Source of the DNA: CAVTWS01 sp963738445 | Lineage (GTDB): Bacteria; Actinomycetota; Acidimicrobiia; Acidimicrobiales; SHLQ01 | NCBI GenBank assembly: GCA_963738445.1 | Contig: CAVTWS010000015.1 | Location: 496,001-560,000, forward strand | Length of the DNA: 64,000 bases | Direction: 5' to 3' | Part shown: positions 55,080 to 64,000 of the stretch, piece after piece | How positions within the stretch are numbered: position 1 is the first letter of the stretch | Layout: each line of letters begins with the position of its first letter | Translations under genes and position numbers: made by a program | The notes under the pieces: model-generated | What the model was told of the DNA's origin: nothing | Databases searched by the model: none | Seen by the model: only the letters and a program-made list of their open reading frames with translations

Positions 55080-56134
55080 ATGACTGCTGATGTCGTCGTC
55101 GTGCTCGCCGTGTTGATCGCGGTGCTCGTGCTCGCGGTCCGGATCGGAGCGTGGCTGGCCCGCCGGGGTCGCGGCCCGGCCCGGCCCTCGGCGGCTCCGG
55201 GAGCCTGCCGCCCGATGCGATGGAGCTGGGCGCGATGTCGCGCACGCTCTCGGGGCTCTCCTCCGCGGTCGAGGATCTGCGCCGGGAACGGGCACTGCAC
55301 CACGGCCAGCTCGTGGAGAGCCTCCGGAACAGCGCGGAGCGTCACGCCGAGCTGCACCGCACGGCGCAGGCGCTCCAGGCGGCGCTGGCCAAACCTGGTG
55401 GGCGGGGCCAGTGGGGCGAGCGCATGGCCGATGACGTGCTCCGGGCGTCCGGCTTCGTCCCCGGCGTCAACTACGTGCGCCAACAGGCGTTGGCCACGGG
55501 GGTGATCCCGGATGTCACCTTCCCCCTGCCCGGGGGGCTGGTGCTCCACATGGACATCAAGTTCCCGGTCGACAACTACTTGCGATTGCTCGAGGCCAGC
55601 TCGGACACCGAGCGTGATCACGCTCGGCTCGCCTTCATCCGCGATGTGCGACAGCGGGTGACCGAAGTCGCCAAACGGGGTTACATCGAGCCCGGTGTGA
55701 CCCTCGATGTGGTCCTGTTGTTCATCCCCAACGAGGCCGTGTACGCCTTCGCCATCGAGAACGACCCCCAGCTCGTCGATCGGGCGCTCGCCCATGGTGT
55801 GGTCCTGTGCTCACCCATCACCCTGTTCGCGGTGCTGGCGGTGTTGCGCCGGTCGATCGACACGGTGGCGCTCGCCCGGGCGTCGGATGAGGTCATCGTC
55901 AGCCTGCGACGGTTCCGCTCGCAGTGGGATCGGTTCGTCGAGTCGTTCGATCGCGTCGAGCGTCAGCTCGACACCGCGCGCCGCTCGCTCGAGGAGCTCA
56001 GTGGGGTTCGCCGCCGTCAGCTCGACCGGGAGCTCGAGCGCATCGAGCAGCTGGGCCGTGATCCGGTCGAACCGTGCCTGGTCGCGGCAGGCCGGGCGGG
56101 GAATCCCCTCGGGGCGGACCATCCGGATCGGTAG
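55080..56134 (+). CDS. rmuC: DNA recombination protein RmuC homologue, one frameshift
   Basis: The ATG at 55080 starts a membrane helix (ADVVVVLAVLIAVLVLAVRIGAWLA), as in RmuC. The frame is lost near 55185-55190 (a CCC run in which one C appears to be missing) and continues with MELGAMSRTLSGLSSAVEDLRRE coiled coil. The RmuC nuclease-like core follows: GQWGERMADDVLRASGF, LHMDIKFPVDNYLRLLEA and FIPNEAVYAFAIENDPQLV. The joined product is about 350 residues. RmuC limits sequence inversions and has a PD-(D/E)XK-like fold. It lies between the VanY-like gene and metG. Confidence 0.85.
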
Positions 56135-56143
56135 GCTCGCCGG

Positions 56144-57672
56144 GTGGCGCGCTTCTACATCACGACTCCGATCTACTACGTCAACGACGCGCCCGCACAT
56201 CGGCCACGCCTACACCACGGTCATCGCCGACGCCGTGTCCCGGTGGCACCGTCTCGTCGGCGACGACACCTGGTTCCTGACGGGAACCGATGAGCACGGG
56301 CTCAAGATCCAGCGCGCCGCCGAGGCCAATGGTCTGACGCCTGTCGAGCAGGCCGATCGCACCAGTGTCCGATACCGGCAGGCGTGGGCCCAGCTCGACA
56401 TCGCCAACGACGACTTCATCCGCACCACCGAACCTCGGCATCACCACGCCGTCCAGGCGCTCATGCAACGGGCGTACGACAACGGCTACATCACCAAGGG
56501 CGTCTACGAAGGCCTCTACTGCGTGGCGTGCGAGGCGTACTACACCCCCGACGACCTCGACGGCGAGAACTGTCGCATCCACGGCCGTCCCGTCGAGCAG
56601 ATGCGCGAGGAGAACTACTTCTTCCAGCTCTCCGCGTTCGCCGACCAGCTGCTCGAGTACTACACGGCCAATCCGGGAGCGATCCGACCCGACGGCTACC
56701 GCAACGAGGTGCTGGGCCTGCTGCGGCAGGGCCTCGAAGATGTGTCCGTCTCGCGCACATCGATCACCTGGGGGGTGCCCGTTCCGTGGGACACCGATCA
56801 CGTCTTCTACGTCTGGTACGACGCCCTCATCAACTACGCCACCGCCGTCGGATACGGCAGCGATCCCGAGCGCTTCGCCACCTGGTGGCCCGCCGCGCAC
56901 CACGTCATCGGCAAGGACATCATCCGGTTCCACTGCGTCTACTGGCCGGCGATGTTGCTGGCCGCCGGCGTGACGGATCTGCCGTCGTTCTTCGTCCACG
57001 GTTGGCTGTTGATCGGCGGTGAGAAGATGTCGAAATCGAAGCTGAACAACATCGCTCCCGCCGACCTCGTCGACGGTGTGGCGGACACCGGATGGTCCGG
57101 TTTCGGGGTCGACGGCTACCGCTACCACTTCCTCCGGGACAACTCCTTCGGTCCGGATGGCGACTTCAGCTACGAGGGCATGGTGGCGCGGTACAACGCC
57201 GATCTGGCCAACCAGTTCGGCAACCTCGTGCAGCGCATCGGCACCGTGGTGTCGAAGTCGTGCGGCGGCATCGGTCCGGCGCCCACACCCGGATCCCCGC
57301 TCGCCGCGCTCTCGGAGGCGTGTGTCGCCGAGGCCGGCGCGGCGTGGGCGGGTCCAGCCGTCGCTGGCCCTGGAGGCCACGTGGCGCCTGATCCGGGAGA
57401 TCAACGACCACCTGCAGCAGCACGAGCCCTGGAAGATGGCGCCGGGCGCCGAGCTCGATGCGGTGATGGGCGATGCCATCGAGGCGCTCCGCATCGTCAT
57501 CGTGTTGGTGAGCCCGGCCCTGGTCCGGGCCAGCGAGGAGGCCTGGCGACGCCTGGGCCTGCCCGGGCGCGTCGTCGATGCCCACCTGCCGGAGTCGGGG
57601 CATTGGGGTGGGTACCCCGGCGGGCTGCCGGTGACGGTCGGGGAGCCTCTCTTCCCTCGACTGAAGGGCTGA
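56144..57672 (+). CDS. metG: methionyl-tRNA synthetase, frame interrupted twice
   Basis: A class I aminoacyl-tRNA synthetase. The GTG at 56144 reads ARFYITTPIYYVNDAP, then one surplus C (56192-56194) breaks the HIGH-like HIGHAYT. The next frame has TGTDEHGLKIQ, a Cys pair in YCVACEAYYTPDDL (one-knuckle form), GKDIIRFHCVYWPAML and the KMSKS loop GEKMSKSKLN. A surplus G at 57350-57352 shifts the frame before QPSLALEATWRLIREINDHL of the anticodon domain. Both breaks are single-base insertions in an essential gene and are probably sequence errors. The joined length is about 508. metG-tatD-rpf-ksgA-ispE is the usual actinobacterial order. Confidence 0.9.
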
Positions 57673-57674
57673 TC

Positions 57675-58448
57675 GTGGATCACCCGGCGGCCCCGGACCT
57701 GGTCTGGTTCGACAACCACTGCCACCTGCCCGAGGGGGAGCCCGGCGACGACCTCGTCACCGAGGCCCTGGCCCACGGTGTGATCGGCATGGTCGTCGTG
57801 GGTACCGATCGGGACACCTCCCTGCAGGCCATCGCCCGCGCCTCCGCCCACCCGGCGATCTACGCCACCGTCGGCCTGCACCCGCATGATGCGTCGAGCG
57901 GGTTCGGCACCGTGGCCGACCTCTTCACCGAGTCGGGAGTGGTGGCGGTCGGCGAAGCGGGCTTCGACTTCCACTACGACCATTCCCCCCGGACGCAGCA
58001 GCGCGACGTCTTCGCCCAACACATCGAGGCCGCCCACGAGCACGATCTGCCCCTGGTGGTGCACACCCGGGAGGCCTGGGCCGAGACGTTCGATCTGCTC
58101 GATCACCTCGGTTGGCCGCGGCGCACAGTGTTGCACTGCTTCACCGGGGGGCTCGCCGAGGCGGCGCGCTGCGTCGAGGCCGGCGCCTACATCTCCTTCT
58201 CGGGGATCGTCACCTTCCCGTCCGCAGCCGAGGTGCGGGCAGCCGCCGCCTGGTGCCCCGTGGACCGGCTGCTCGTCGAGACGGATTCGCCGTATCTGGC
58301 TCCGGTACCCAACCGGGGCCGGAAGAACCGGCCGGCCTGGGTCGGTCTGGTCGGGGCCGAGGTGGCTCGCCTGAAGGCGACCGACCCCGGCGCCATCGCG
58401 TCGGCGACGGTGGCCAACACCCGGACCGCGTTCGGGCTCGATCCCTGA
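57675..58448 (+). CDS. tatD: TatD-family metal-dependent DNase
   Basis: A 257-residue TIM-barrel hydrolase. Metal ligands are visible in FDNHCHLPEG (HxH), GEAGFDFHYD (Glu), VVHTREAW and LHCFTGG (two His), and VETDSPYLAPVPNRGRKNRP (Asp, then the TatD fingerprint). TatD enzymes act as Mg-dependent 3'-5' exonucleases or deacylases. It starts two bases after the metG stop and is intact, in contrast to both neighbours in the same cluster that carry frameshifts. Confidence 0.92.
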   Translation: MDHPAAPDLVWFDNHCHLPEGEPGDDLVTEALAHGVIGMVVVGTDRDTSLQAIARASAHPAIYATVGLHPHDASSGFGTVADLFTESGVVAVGEAGFDFHYDHSPRTQQRDVFAQHIEAAHEHDLPLVVHTREAWAETFDLLDHLGWPRRTVLHCFTGGLAEAARCVEAGAYISFSGIVTFPSAAEVRAAAAWCPVDRLLVETDSPYLAPVPNRGRKNRPAWVGLVGAEVARLKATDPGAIASATVANTRTAFGLDP

Positions 58449-58535
58449 GCGCTGGCCCGTCGTCGACGTCGCTGCGGAATGAGCCGATCGGCCTATTGCG
58501 TTGTGGGCCGCAGGTCCTCACCGTGACACCGTGCG

Positions 58536-58564
58536 TTGCATTTGTGTTACAGGCTTCGTATAGT
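58536..58564 (+). promoter_or_regulatory. candidate sigma-70-type promoter of the Rpf-like gene
   Basis: TTGCAT (58536-58541), a 17-base spacer and TATAGT (58559-58564) form a good vegetative promoter in otherwise very GC-rich DNA, about 64 bases ahead of the GTG start at 58628. It is the only stretch of low GC in this intergenic space. Confidence 0.55.
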
Positions 58565-58627
58565 CACGCCCGACAGCCCTGAGGCACCTCGGTGTTCTCA
58601 GCCAGAGAGGGAAGGGACGGAGCTCTG

Positions 58628-59341
58628 GTGGGCATAACCTCCTGGCTCGACGCGTGCCGCGTCGGGATCTTCGGCCTCGCGGCCGTGATCTCGTCGTTGA
58701 CCCTCGCCGACGCCGTGTCATCCGACAACCACCAGTCTCTTCCGGTCGCCGCGGCCGACGATGTCGCGGTGCCGTCCGCGCCGTCCCTTCCCGATGTCGG
58801 CGTGATGGCGCTGCGGTCGCAGTCATGGCACGCCGCCCGCACCCAGATCCGTGAGCAGGCGTCGGCCGAGGCCAACCTTCTCGCTCAGGAGGTTGCGGCG
58901 CGTGAGGTCGCCGTCAGCGACTTCCTCGACGATGTCGCAAGCGTCATGAGTGCGCTGTCCGACACCGATGACCCCGAACCAGCGTCGGTCCCGGAACCGG
59001 CTCGGCCCGCCGCCGCGTCATCGGCTCCGGCACCCCCGACCACCGCGGCACCCGCGACCAGCACCACCGCGGCCTCGCCGGTGGCGGGCGACTCCTGGAC
59101 GCGGTTGCGTCAGTGCGAGTCGAGTGGCAACTACCAGAACGTGAACGGCTCGGGTCGGTACCGGGGCGCCTACCAGTTCAGCCAGACCACCTGGGACTGG
59201 GTGGCGGGGATCCGCTACCCGCACCTGATCGGGGTGGATCCCGCCGCGGCCTCCGCCGGCGATCAGGACGCCATGGCCCAGGCGCTCTACGAGCTGCAGG
59301 GGCCGGGGGCGTGGCCGTCGTGCGGCAGCGCCTTCTCCTGA
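58628..59341 (+). CDS. resuscitation-promoting-factor-like transglycosylase
   Basis: A 237-residue secreted protein. A hydrophobic signal or anchor (about 9-28) leads to a helical region, a Pro/Ala/Thr linker, and a C-terminal Rpf/transglycosylase-like domain: WTRLRQCESSGNYQNVNGSGRYRGAYQFSQTTWDWV. The Glu in RQCESSGNY is the catalytic acid, and the two Cys (QCE and SCGS) probably form the disulfide known in Rpf domains. Rpf enzymes cut peptidoglycan and wake dormant cells. GGACGGAGCTCTG precedes the GTG at 58628; another GTG at 58592 has no such site. It takes the rpfB place in the cluster. Confidence 0.87.
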   Translation: MGITSWLDACRVGIFGLAAVISSLTLADAVSSDNHQSLPVAAADDVAVPSAPSLPDVGVMALRSQSWHAARTQIREQASAEANLLAQEVAAREVAVSDFLDDVASVMSALSDTDDPEPASVPEPARPAAASSAPAPPTTAAPATSTTAASPVAGDSWTRLRQCESSGNYQNVNGSGRYRGAYQFSQTTWDWVAGIRYPHLIGVDPAAASAGDQDAMAQALYELQGPGAWPSCGSAFS

Positions 59342-59375
59342 TCCCGCGGGACTCCGGGCGTGCCCCGTCGCCGAC

Positions 59376-60203
59376 GTGACCCATTCACGAGCCGACATCA
59401 GGCGGCTCCTGGACTCCGTCGATGCCACACCCAGCCGGGCGATGGGCCAGAACTTCGTGTGCGATGCCAACACGGTGCGCCGGATCGTGCGTCTGGCCGA
59501 GGTCGCCGCCGGCGATCAGGTGGTGGAGATCGGAGCCGGGCTGGGATCGCTCACCCTGGCCCTCGTCGAGGCCGGAGCCCACGTGGTGGCGGTCGAGGCG
59601 GACCGTCGCCTGGTCGAGCTCCTGCGAGAGGTCGTGACGGGTCTCGACGTCGAGGTCCGGGCCGAGGATGCGCTGACCATGTCGTGGGCCGACAACCTCG
59701 CCCCGCCCTCCGGTTGGCGGCTGGTGGCCAACCTTCCGTACAACATCGCCACCGGCCTGGTGCTCGATGTCCTCGCCGGGGTCCCGGCCGTCGATCACCT
59801 CCTGGTCATGGTGCAACGCGAGGTCGGGGAGCGGCTGGCGGCCGAGCCGGGATCCCGGGTGTACGGCATCCCGTCGGTGAAGGCGGCGTACTGGGCGTCG
59901 GCGCGGGTCGTCGGCCTCGTCCCACCGTCGGTGTTCCATCCGGTGCCGAGGGTCGACTCGGCCCTGGTCCGAATCGACCGGCGCCCGCCACCGGATGTGC
60001 CGTACGGCGTCGTCAGCCGCCTGGTCGAGGCCGGATTCGGGCAGCGCCGCAAGATGTTGCGGGGTGCGCTGGCCGGGCTGGTCGATCAGGAGGTCTTCGC
60101 CGCGTCCGGAGTCGATCCGACCGCACGGGCCGAATCCCTGGGCATCGATGCGTGGTGCGCGCTCGCCCGACACGTTCCCGGTTTGCGCCCGGCGGGGGGC
60201 TGA
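59376..60203 (+). CDS. rsmA: 16S rRNA dimethyladenosine transferase (KsgA/RsmA)
   Basis: A 275-residue rRNA methyltransferase that makes N6,N6-dimethyladenosine at A1518/A1519 and checks 30S maturation. SRAMGQNFVCDANTVRRIV is the family start, EIGAGLGSLTLAL the AdoMet motif I, EADRRLVELL motif II, VANLPYNIATGLVLDVL motif IV with the catalytic NLPY, and FHPVPRVDSALVRI and FGQRRKMLRGAL the C-terminal domain. The GTG at 59376 is the only sensible start. The gene is intact and of the usual length. Confidence 0.94.
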   Translation: MTHSRADIRRLLDSVDATPSRAMGQNFVCDANTVRRIVRLAEVAAGDQVVEIGAGLGSLTLALVEAGAHVVAVEADRRLVELLREVVTGLDVEVRAEDALTMSWADNLAPPSGWRLVANLPYNIATGLVLDVLAGVPAVDHLLVMVQREVGERLAAEPGSRVYGIPSVKAAYWASARVVGLVPPSVFHPVPRVDSALVRIDRRPPPDVPYGVVSRLVEAGFGQRRKMLRGALAGLVDQEVFAASGVDPTARAESLGIDAWCALARHVPGLRPAGG

Positions 60204-60217
60204 GAGAAGGTCGAGCC

Positions 60218-60921
60218 GTGATCGAGATCGACGCGCCCGCCAAACTCACCGTCTCGCTTCGGATCACCGGCACCCGATCCGATGGCATGCACACGATCGA
60301 CGCCGAGATGGTGTCGCTGTCGCTCGTCGACCGCCTGGTCATCGATCCGCACGGGACCGAGATCACGTTCTCCGGGGCCGACATCGGCGACACCGCCGAC
60401 ACCCTCGTGCATCGGGCCCTGAGGCTCGCCGGGCGCACCGCCGGCGTGACGGTGGACAAGCGCATCCCGGCGGGGGCAGGGCTGGGTGGGGGCTCGTCGG
60501 ATGCGGCGGCGGTGCTGCGCTGGTGCGGTTGGACCGACATCGCCGGCGCCGGCCAGCTCGGTTCCGACGTGTCGTTCTGCCTGGTCGGGGGGCGAGCGCG
60601 TGTCAGCGGGGTCGGCGAGGTGGTCGAGCCACTGCCGTTCGAGCCCCGTACATACACGCTGTTGACGCCGGCGTTCGGCTGCTCGACCCCGGCCGTCTAC
60701 CGAGCCTGGGACGCGCTCGGGCGGCCCCGACGGTGAGTACGGCAACGACCTGGAGCTCGCGGCACTGTCTGTCGTCCCCGAGCTGGCGCGGCGAACGCGA
60801 CCGGCTGGGCGACCTCAGCGGACAGCGCCCGCGGTTGGCCGGAAGCGGCAGCACGTGGTTCGTCGAGGGCGATTACGAATCACCATCGACCGTCGTTGTC
60901 ACGACACTCCCGGCCCCCTGA
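60218..60921 (+). CDS. ispE: 4-diphosphocytidyl-2-C-methyl-D-erythritol kinase, frame interrupted twice
   Basis: A GHMP kinase of the MEP isoprenoid pathway that phosphorylates CDP-ME at the 2-hydroxyl. The GTG at 60218 gives APAKLTVSLRITGTRSDGMH, and the phosphate loop is PAGAGLGGGSSDAAAVLRW (about 84-102). After YRAWDALG the frame is lost at a GGG run (60719-60721, one surplus G), continues GGPDGEYGNDLELAALSVVPELA, and shifts again at about 60784-60796 into RDRLGDLSGQRPRLAGSGSTWFVEG, the GHMP C-terminal motif. The joined length is about 234, somewhat short for IspE (about 280-300). The middle part may therefore have a further deletion. Confidence 0.82.
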
Positions 60922-60950
60922 GCGGGGGGTCGGGTGACCCGAACCGAGCG

Positions 60951-61049
60951 CTACTTACCGCGCATCCGCTGGGCACGCGTCCGCTTCAACATCTTGCGGT
61001 GCTTCTTCTTACGCATGCGCTTGCGGCGCTTCTTGATTAGGGATCCCAT
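60951..61049 (-). CDS. bS22/AURKAIP1-COX24-type very small basic ribosomal protein
   Basis: A 32-residue protein, GSLIKKRRKRMRKKKHRKMLKR being its core, made almost wholly of Lys and Arg. It is the conserved actinobacterial protein annotated as AURKAIP1/COX24 domain, matching bS22 seen on mycobacterial 30S subunits. The ATG is at 61047-61049 and the TAG at 60951-60953. Too short for ordinary gene calling. It converges on ispE and lies opposite the tRNA gene. Confidence 0.88.
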   Translation of the reverse strand: MGSLIKKRRKRMRKKKHRKMLKRTRAQRMRGK

Positions 61050-61159
61050 GACGGTGGGCAACGCTATCGGCAACGGACCTCGAAAGGCCACCTCGGCGGG
61101 GATACGTCGATCGGGACGGCCTCGATGGTGGGTGTCTCGGCTACGGTGAAGTCCTGCCG

Positions 61160-61232
61160 TGGCCGGTAGTTCAATTGGTGGAACACCTGACTTTGACTCA
61201 GGGGGTTGCAGGTTCGAACCCTGCCCGGCCAG
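61160..61232 (+). tRNA. tRNA-Gln (anticodon TTG)
   Basis: All arms can be folded by hand: acceptor TGGCCGG with CCGGCCA, D stem GTTC/GAAC with loop AATTGGTG, anticodon stem CCTGA/TCAGG with loop CTTTGAC (anticodon TTG), five-base variable loop, and T stem GCAGG/CCTGC with loop TTCGAAC. The discriminator is G, and CCA is not encoded. Anticodon UUG reads CAA and CAG. Confidence 0.95.
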
Positions 61233-61309
61233 CTCTGCCCGGCCAGCTCCTCTGGCCGTGCGGCGAGGTTCCGCCAATCCAATCGGGCGTCCGGTTCGAA
61301 CGTCCGGAC

Positions 61310-62906
61310 ATGGAACCGGAACCAGACCTCGAGTCGCGCCCAACCGAATCGCCGCGGCGAACAATCGGATCGCGGCTCGCCTCGATCGGCATCGGGGCCC
61401 TCGGTGGCATCGCCTGTGCTGCCGCCGGGCTCGGCGCGGCCGAGGTCGTCGCCGGGCTGAGTGCCCGCCTCCGTTCACCGGTCCTCGACGTCGGCGACCG
61501 GGTCGTCGACCGGGTGCCACGGTGGGCCAAGGAGCTGGCGATCGAGTGGTTCGGCACGAAGGACAAGATCGCCCTGCTCGCCGGCATCGGCATCCTGCTG
61601 GCCCTGTACGCGGCCGTGCTCGGGCTTCTGGCGTGGTCGGGGCGGCGCCGGCTCGCCCTGGGTGGTGCGGCCACGTTCGGGATCCTCGGCGCCTGGGCGG
61701 CCCTGGCGTCGCGAACCGGCACCGATTGGGTGAAGGCCCTGCCGTCGATCACCGGTGCCGCCGTCGCCGCCGGTGCCCTGTACCTCATCGCGCCGCGGAC
61801 CGCGACCGGAGGAAGCCCCGATCGAGCGGCCGGCGGTCATTGCGGACCGTCGGCGGTTCCTTCTTGGCAGCGCGGCCTTCCTCGCCACCGCCACCGTCCT
61901 GGCCTCGACCGGCCGCTGGCTCCAGGAGCGGTTCAGCGCCGCCGAGTCCCGAGCCGCCATCCGGCTTCCTCGCCCCGCGGTCGTCGCGCCCGGCGTACCC
62001 AGCGGCGCGTCCGCTCCGGGTGCCGCCTCCTTCTTCACGCCCAACCGGGACTTCTACCGGATCGACACCGCGCTCGCCGTGCCGCAGGTGCCGGCGGAGG
62101 GGTGGACGTTGCGGGTGACCGGCATGGTCGACCGAGAACTGGAGCTCACCTACGACGACATCCTCGGCCGCCAGGTCGTCGAGAGCGACATCACGCTCAC
62201 CTGCGTGTCGAACACCGTCGGCGGCGAGTACATCGGCACGGCGCGGTGGCTGGGGATCCGGCTCGACGACCTGCTCGCCGAGGCCGGGATCGCGTCCGGG
62301 AGCAGACCAGATCGTCGGCCGGTCCGTCGACGGCTACACGTGCGGGTTCCCGGTCGACGCGCTGGATGGCCGGGACGCGCTCGTCGCCATCGGTATGAAC
62401 GGTGAGCCGCTCCCGCTCGAGCACGGCTTCCCGGCCCGCCTGATCGTGCCGGGCATCTACGGGTACGTGTCGGCGACCAAGTGGCTCACCGAGATCGAGC
62501 TGACCACGTTCGACGCGTTCGACCACTACTGGGTGCCGCGCGGCTACGCCGTCCTGGCCCCGATCAAGATCCAGAGCCGCATCGACGCACCGCGCGGCCT
62601 CGACCGCTGTGCCCGCCGGCCCGTTCGTCATCGGCGGCGTGGCGTGGGCGCAGCCGGTCGGCATCTCCGCCGTCGAGATCCAGATCGACGAGGGGCGAGT
62701 GGCAGCCGACGACCCTCGCCGACGAGGTGAGCGGCAGCACGTGGCGTCAGTGGTCGTTCCCGTGGACCGCCACCACCGGCCGCCACTCGATCTCCGTCCG
62801 GGCGACCGACAACGACGGGGCAATCCAAACCGGCGATCGCTCCGAACCATTGCCCGACGGTGCGTCCGGACATCACACGGTCGTCGTGCTCGTCAACCCG
62901 GCCTGA
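61310..62906 (+). CDS. membrane-bound sulfite-oxidase-family molybdopterin enzyme, four frameshifts
   Basis: The ATG at 61310 starts three to four membrane helices (IGIGALGGIACAAAGLG, ALLAGIGILLALYAAVLGLL, AALGIL-like, ITGAAVAAGALYLIA). After a shift at 61806-61811 a further helix (FLLGSAAFLATATVLA) and the oxidoreductase molybdopterin-binding domain follow: FYRIDTALAVPQVP, and ITLTCVSNTVGGEYIG with the Mo-ligating Cys. Further shifts at about 62298-62303, 62605-62611 and 62692-62695 separate GRSVDGYTCGFPV and GEPLPLEHGFPARLIVPGIYGYVSATKW from PFVIGGVAWAQPVGISAVEIQID and GEWQPTTLADEVSG of the Mo-co dimerisation domain. Every shift is +1. Joined, it is about 530 residues, a known actinobacterial layout. 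Confidence 0.8.
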
Positions 62907-62930
62907 ATCGATGGCCGACACCCCCCCTCC

Positions 62931-62986
62931 CTCGTTCTGGGAGACACAACGGTCGCCCACGCGACCACCTGGTCTCCCAGAACGAG
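62931..62986. repeat. intergenic palindrome (GTTCTGGGAGAC family)
   Basis: Perfect 15-bp arms CTCGTTCTGGGAGAC (62931-62945) and GTCTCCCAGAACGAG (62972-62986). The inner part holds a second small hairpin GGTCGC/GCGACC. The arms and the inner AC...GGTCG...CTG agree with the copies at 4060-4173, nearly 59 kb away. It lies between the molybdoenzyme stop and the FAS1 gene. Confidence 0.8.
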
Positions 62987-63029
62987 AACTTCAGCGTCTA
63001 CCCCCGTTCACAACCAGAAGAGGCATGAC

Positions 63030-64000
63030 ATGACCTTTACCCCGACCCACCGAAAGCACCGGACCGGCGTCCGTCTCGGTGCGACCCTGATCCTCGGCGG
63101 CTTGATCTTCGCCTCCTGCGGCGACGATGACGACACGACGGCCACCGACGACACGCCGACCACCGAGGTGGCCGGGGAGGTCAGCGATGCGAGCGATGCG
63201 GCCAGCAACGCCGACATGATGGGCGCCTTCGGCCCGGCGTGCGGTGCGGTGCCCGCCGACGGCGAGGGCAGCTTCGCCGGCATGGCGGACGACACGGTGG
63301 CGACCGCGGCGTCGAACAACCCGCTGCTGTCGACCCTCGTGTCGGCGGTGACCGAGGCTGACCTGGTCGACACGCTCAACAGCGACGGTCCGTTCACCGT
63401 CTTCGCCCCGACCAACGATGCGTTCGCGGCGATTCCCGAGGATGTCCTCGGCGGCCGTCCTGGCCGACAAGGAGCTGCTCACCAACGTCCTCACCTACCA
63501 CGTGATCCCCGGCGAGTCACTGAACGCCGAGGCGCTCGGCGACGCCGGCACCTCCGCCACCGTGGAAGGCGGCGAGCTCACGCTCGGCCGCCGAGGGCAC
63601 GATGGTCAACGACGCCAACGTCATCTGCTCCGACGTACCCGTCGCCAACGGCACGGTGCACATCGTCGACCAGGTTCTGCTGCCCCAGGTGGCCCTCGAT
63701 GCCATCGCCGCCATGGGTAGCGATGCAGCATCGACCGACGAGCTGACCGACGAACTGACCGACGAACTGAGCGGTGACGCCTTGGGCGCAACCGGAGAAG
63801 CGTGCGGAGCTGTTCCGGCCGATGGAGAAGGCAGCTTCGCCGGCATGGCCGACGACACGGCCGCGACCGCAGCGTCGAACAACCCGCTGCTGTCGACGCT
63901 GGTGACCGCAGTGACTGAAGCCGGTCTGGTCGACACGCTCAACAGCGACGGCCCGTTCACCATCTTCGCCCCGACCAACGACGCCTTTGCGGCTCTGCCC
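63030..64000 (+). CDS. FAS1 (fasciclin)-domain lipoprotein, two frameshifts, cut by the window end
   Basis: The ATG at 63030 starts a lipoprotein signal (LGATLILGGLIFASC, Cys30), then an Asp/Thr linker and a first FAS1 domain: NPLLSTLVSAVTEADLVDTLNSDGPFTVFAPTNDAFAAIPEDVL. The frame shifts by +1 near 63447-63456 (before AAVLADKELLTNVLTYHVIPGESL) and again near 63583-63589 (before AEGTMVNDANVICSDVPVANGTVHIVDQVLLP). After an ELTDELTDELSG repeat linker a second, almost identical FAS1 domain begins and runs out of the window. Both shifts are a surplus G after CTCG. FAS1 domains mediate adhesion at the cell surface. Confidence 0.85.

Noticed and set aside
53079..55295. Open frame of about 740 codons antisense to the RseB-like and VanY-like genes
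   Set aside because: Arg/Gly/Asp-biased shadow without domains. The plus-strand genes have ribosome-binding sites, overlaps and recognisable motifs.

Overview
The window is high-GC bacterial DNA, densely packed with genes and without any stretch over 300 bases lacking one. It fits an Actinomycetota chromosome, most likely a free-living Acidimicrobiia-like lineage. The pointers are the gene order metG-tatD-rpf-like-ksgA-ispE, a 32-residue bS22/AURKAIP1-type basic protein, an F420-type LLM oxidoreductase, a Ski2-like DUF3516 helicase, Tat-exported lipoproteins, GTG starts and many GTGA/ATGA start-stop overlaps. The lineage is inferred from gene content only; there is no rRNA here.

Layout: (1) 1-5.3 kb: end of an alpha/beta hydrolase, typA, rarD-like, meaB, engB, a VOC protein. 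(2) 5.4-9.1 kb: coxS-coxL-coxM-like molybdenum hydroxylase (form II motif AYRGAGR). (3) 9.2-13.5 kb: CoA-transferase, then three overlapping TadE/TadG-like genes. (4) 13.6-15.7 kb: selD with an in-frame TGA at its catalytic position, then a RES-Xre toxin-antitoxin pair. (5) 15.8-31.2 kb: PhoD-like lipoprotein, amidohydrolase, helicase, small redox enzymes, four SDR or LLM oxidoreductases, an acyltransferase-SGNH protein and a patatin. (6) 31.3-40 kb: EamA transporter, a highly repetitive acidic protein, a DMSO-reductase-family enzyme, an MntA-HepT pair, an epimerase-like protein and an SDR. (7) 40-45 kb: enoyl-CoA hydratase, thiolase-like protein, VIT1-like protein, a thioredoxin-like lipoprotein with in-frame TGA (W-U-T-I-C), and a P450. 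(8) 45-55 kb: DUF1800/DUF1501 pair, the latter with three exact-period 360-bp repeats; hydrolase; an ECF sigma operon with an RseB-like membrane protein and a VanY-like peptidase. (9) 55-64 kb: rmuC, metG, tatD, Rpf-like, ksgA, ispE, bS22, tRNA-Gln, a membrane molybdoenzyme and a FAS1 lipoprotein cut by the window end.

The most interesting observation is selenocysteine use. Two genes carry an in-frame TGA exactly where a catalytic Cys/Sec is expected, and each is followed at bacterial-SECIS distance by a hairpin with G in the first two loop bases. selA, selB and selC are not in the window.

A second theme is a family of intergenic palindromes (core GTTCTGGG-purine-G-purine-C) in five places. 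A caution applies to the whole window: at least ten conserved genes, including essential ones (typA, metG, ispE), are interrupted by single-base frameshifts, often in homopolymers. From 56 to 64 kb all of them have the same +1 sense. This looks more like residual sequencing/assembly indels than real gene decay. In the affected entries the coordinates span the whole reconstructed gene.
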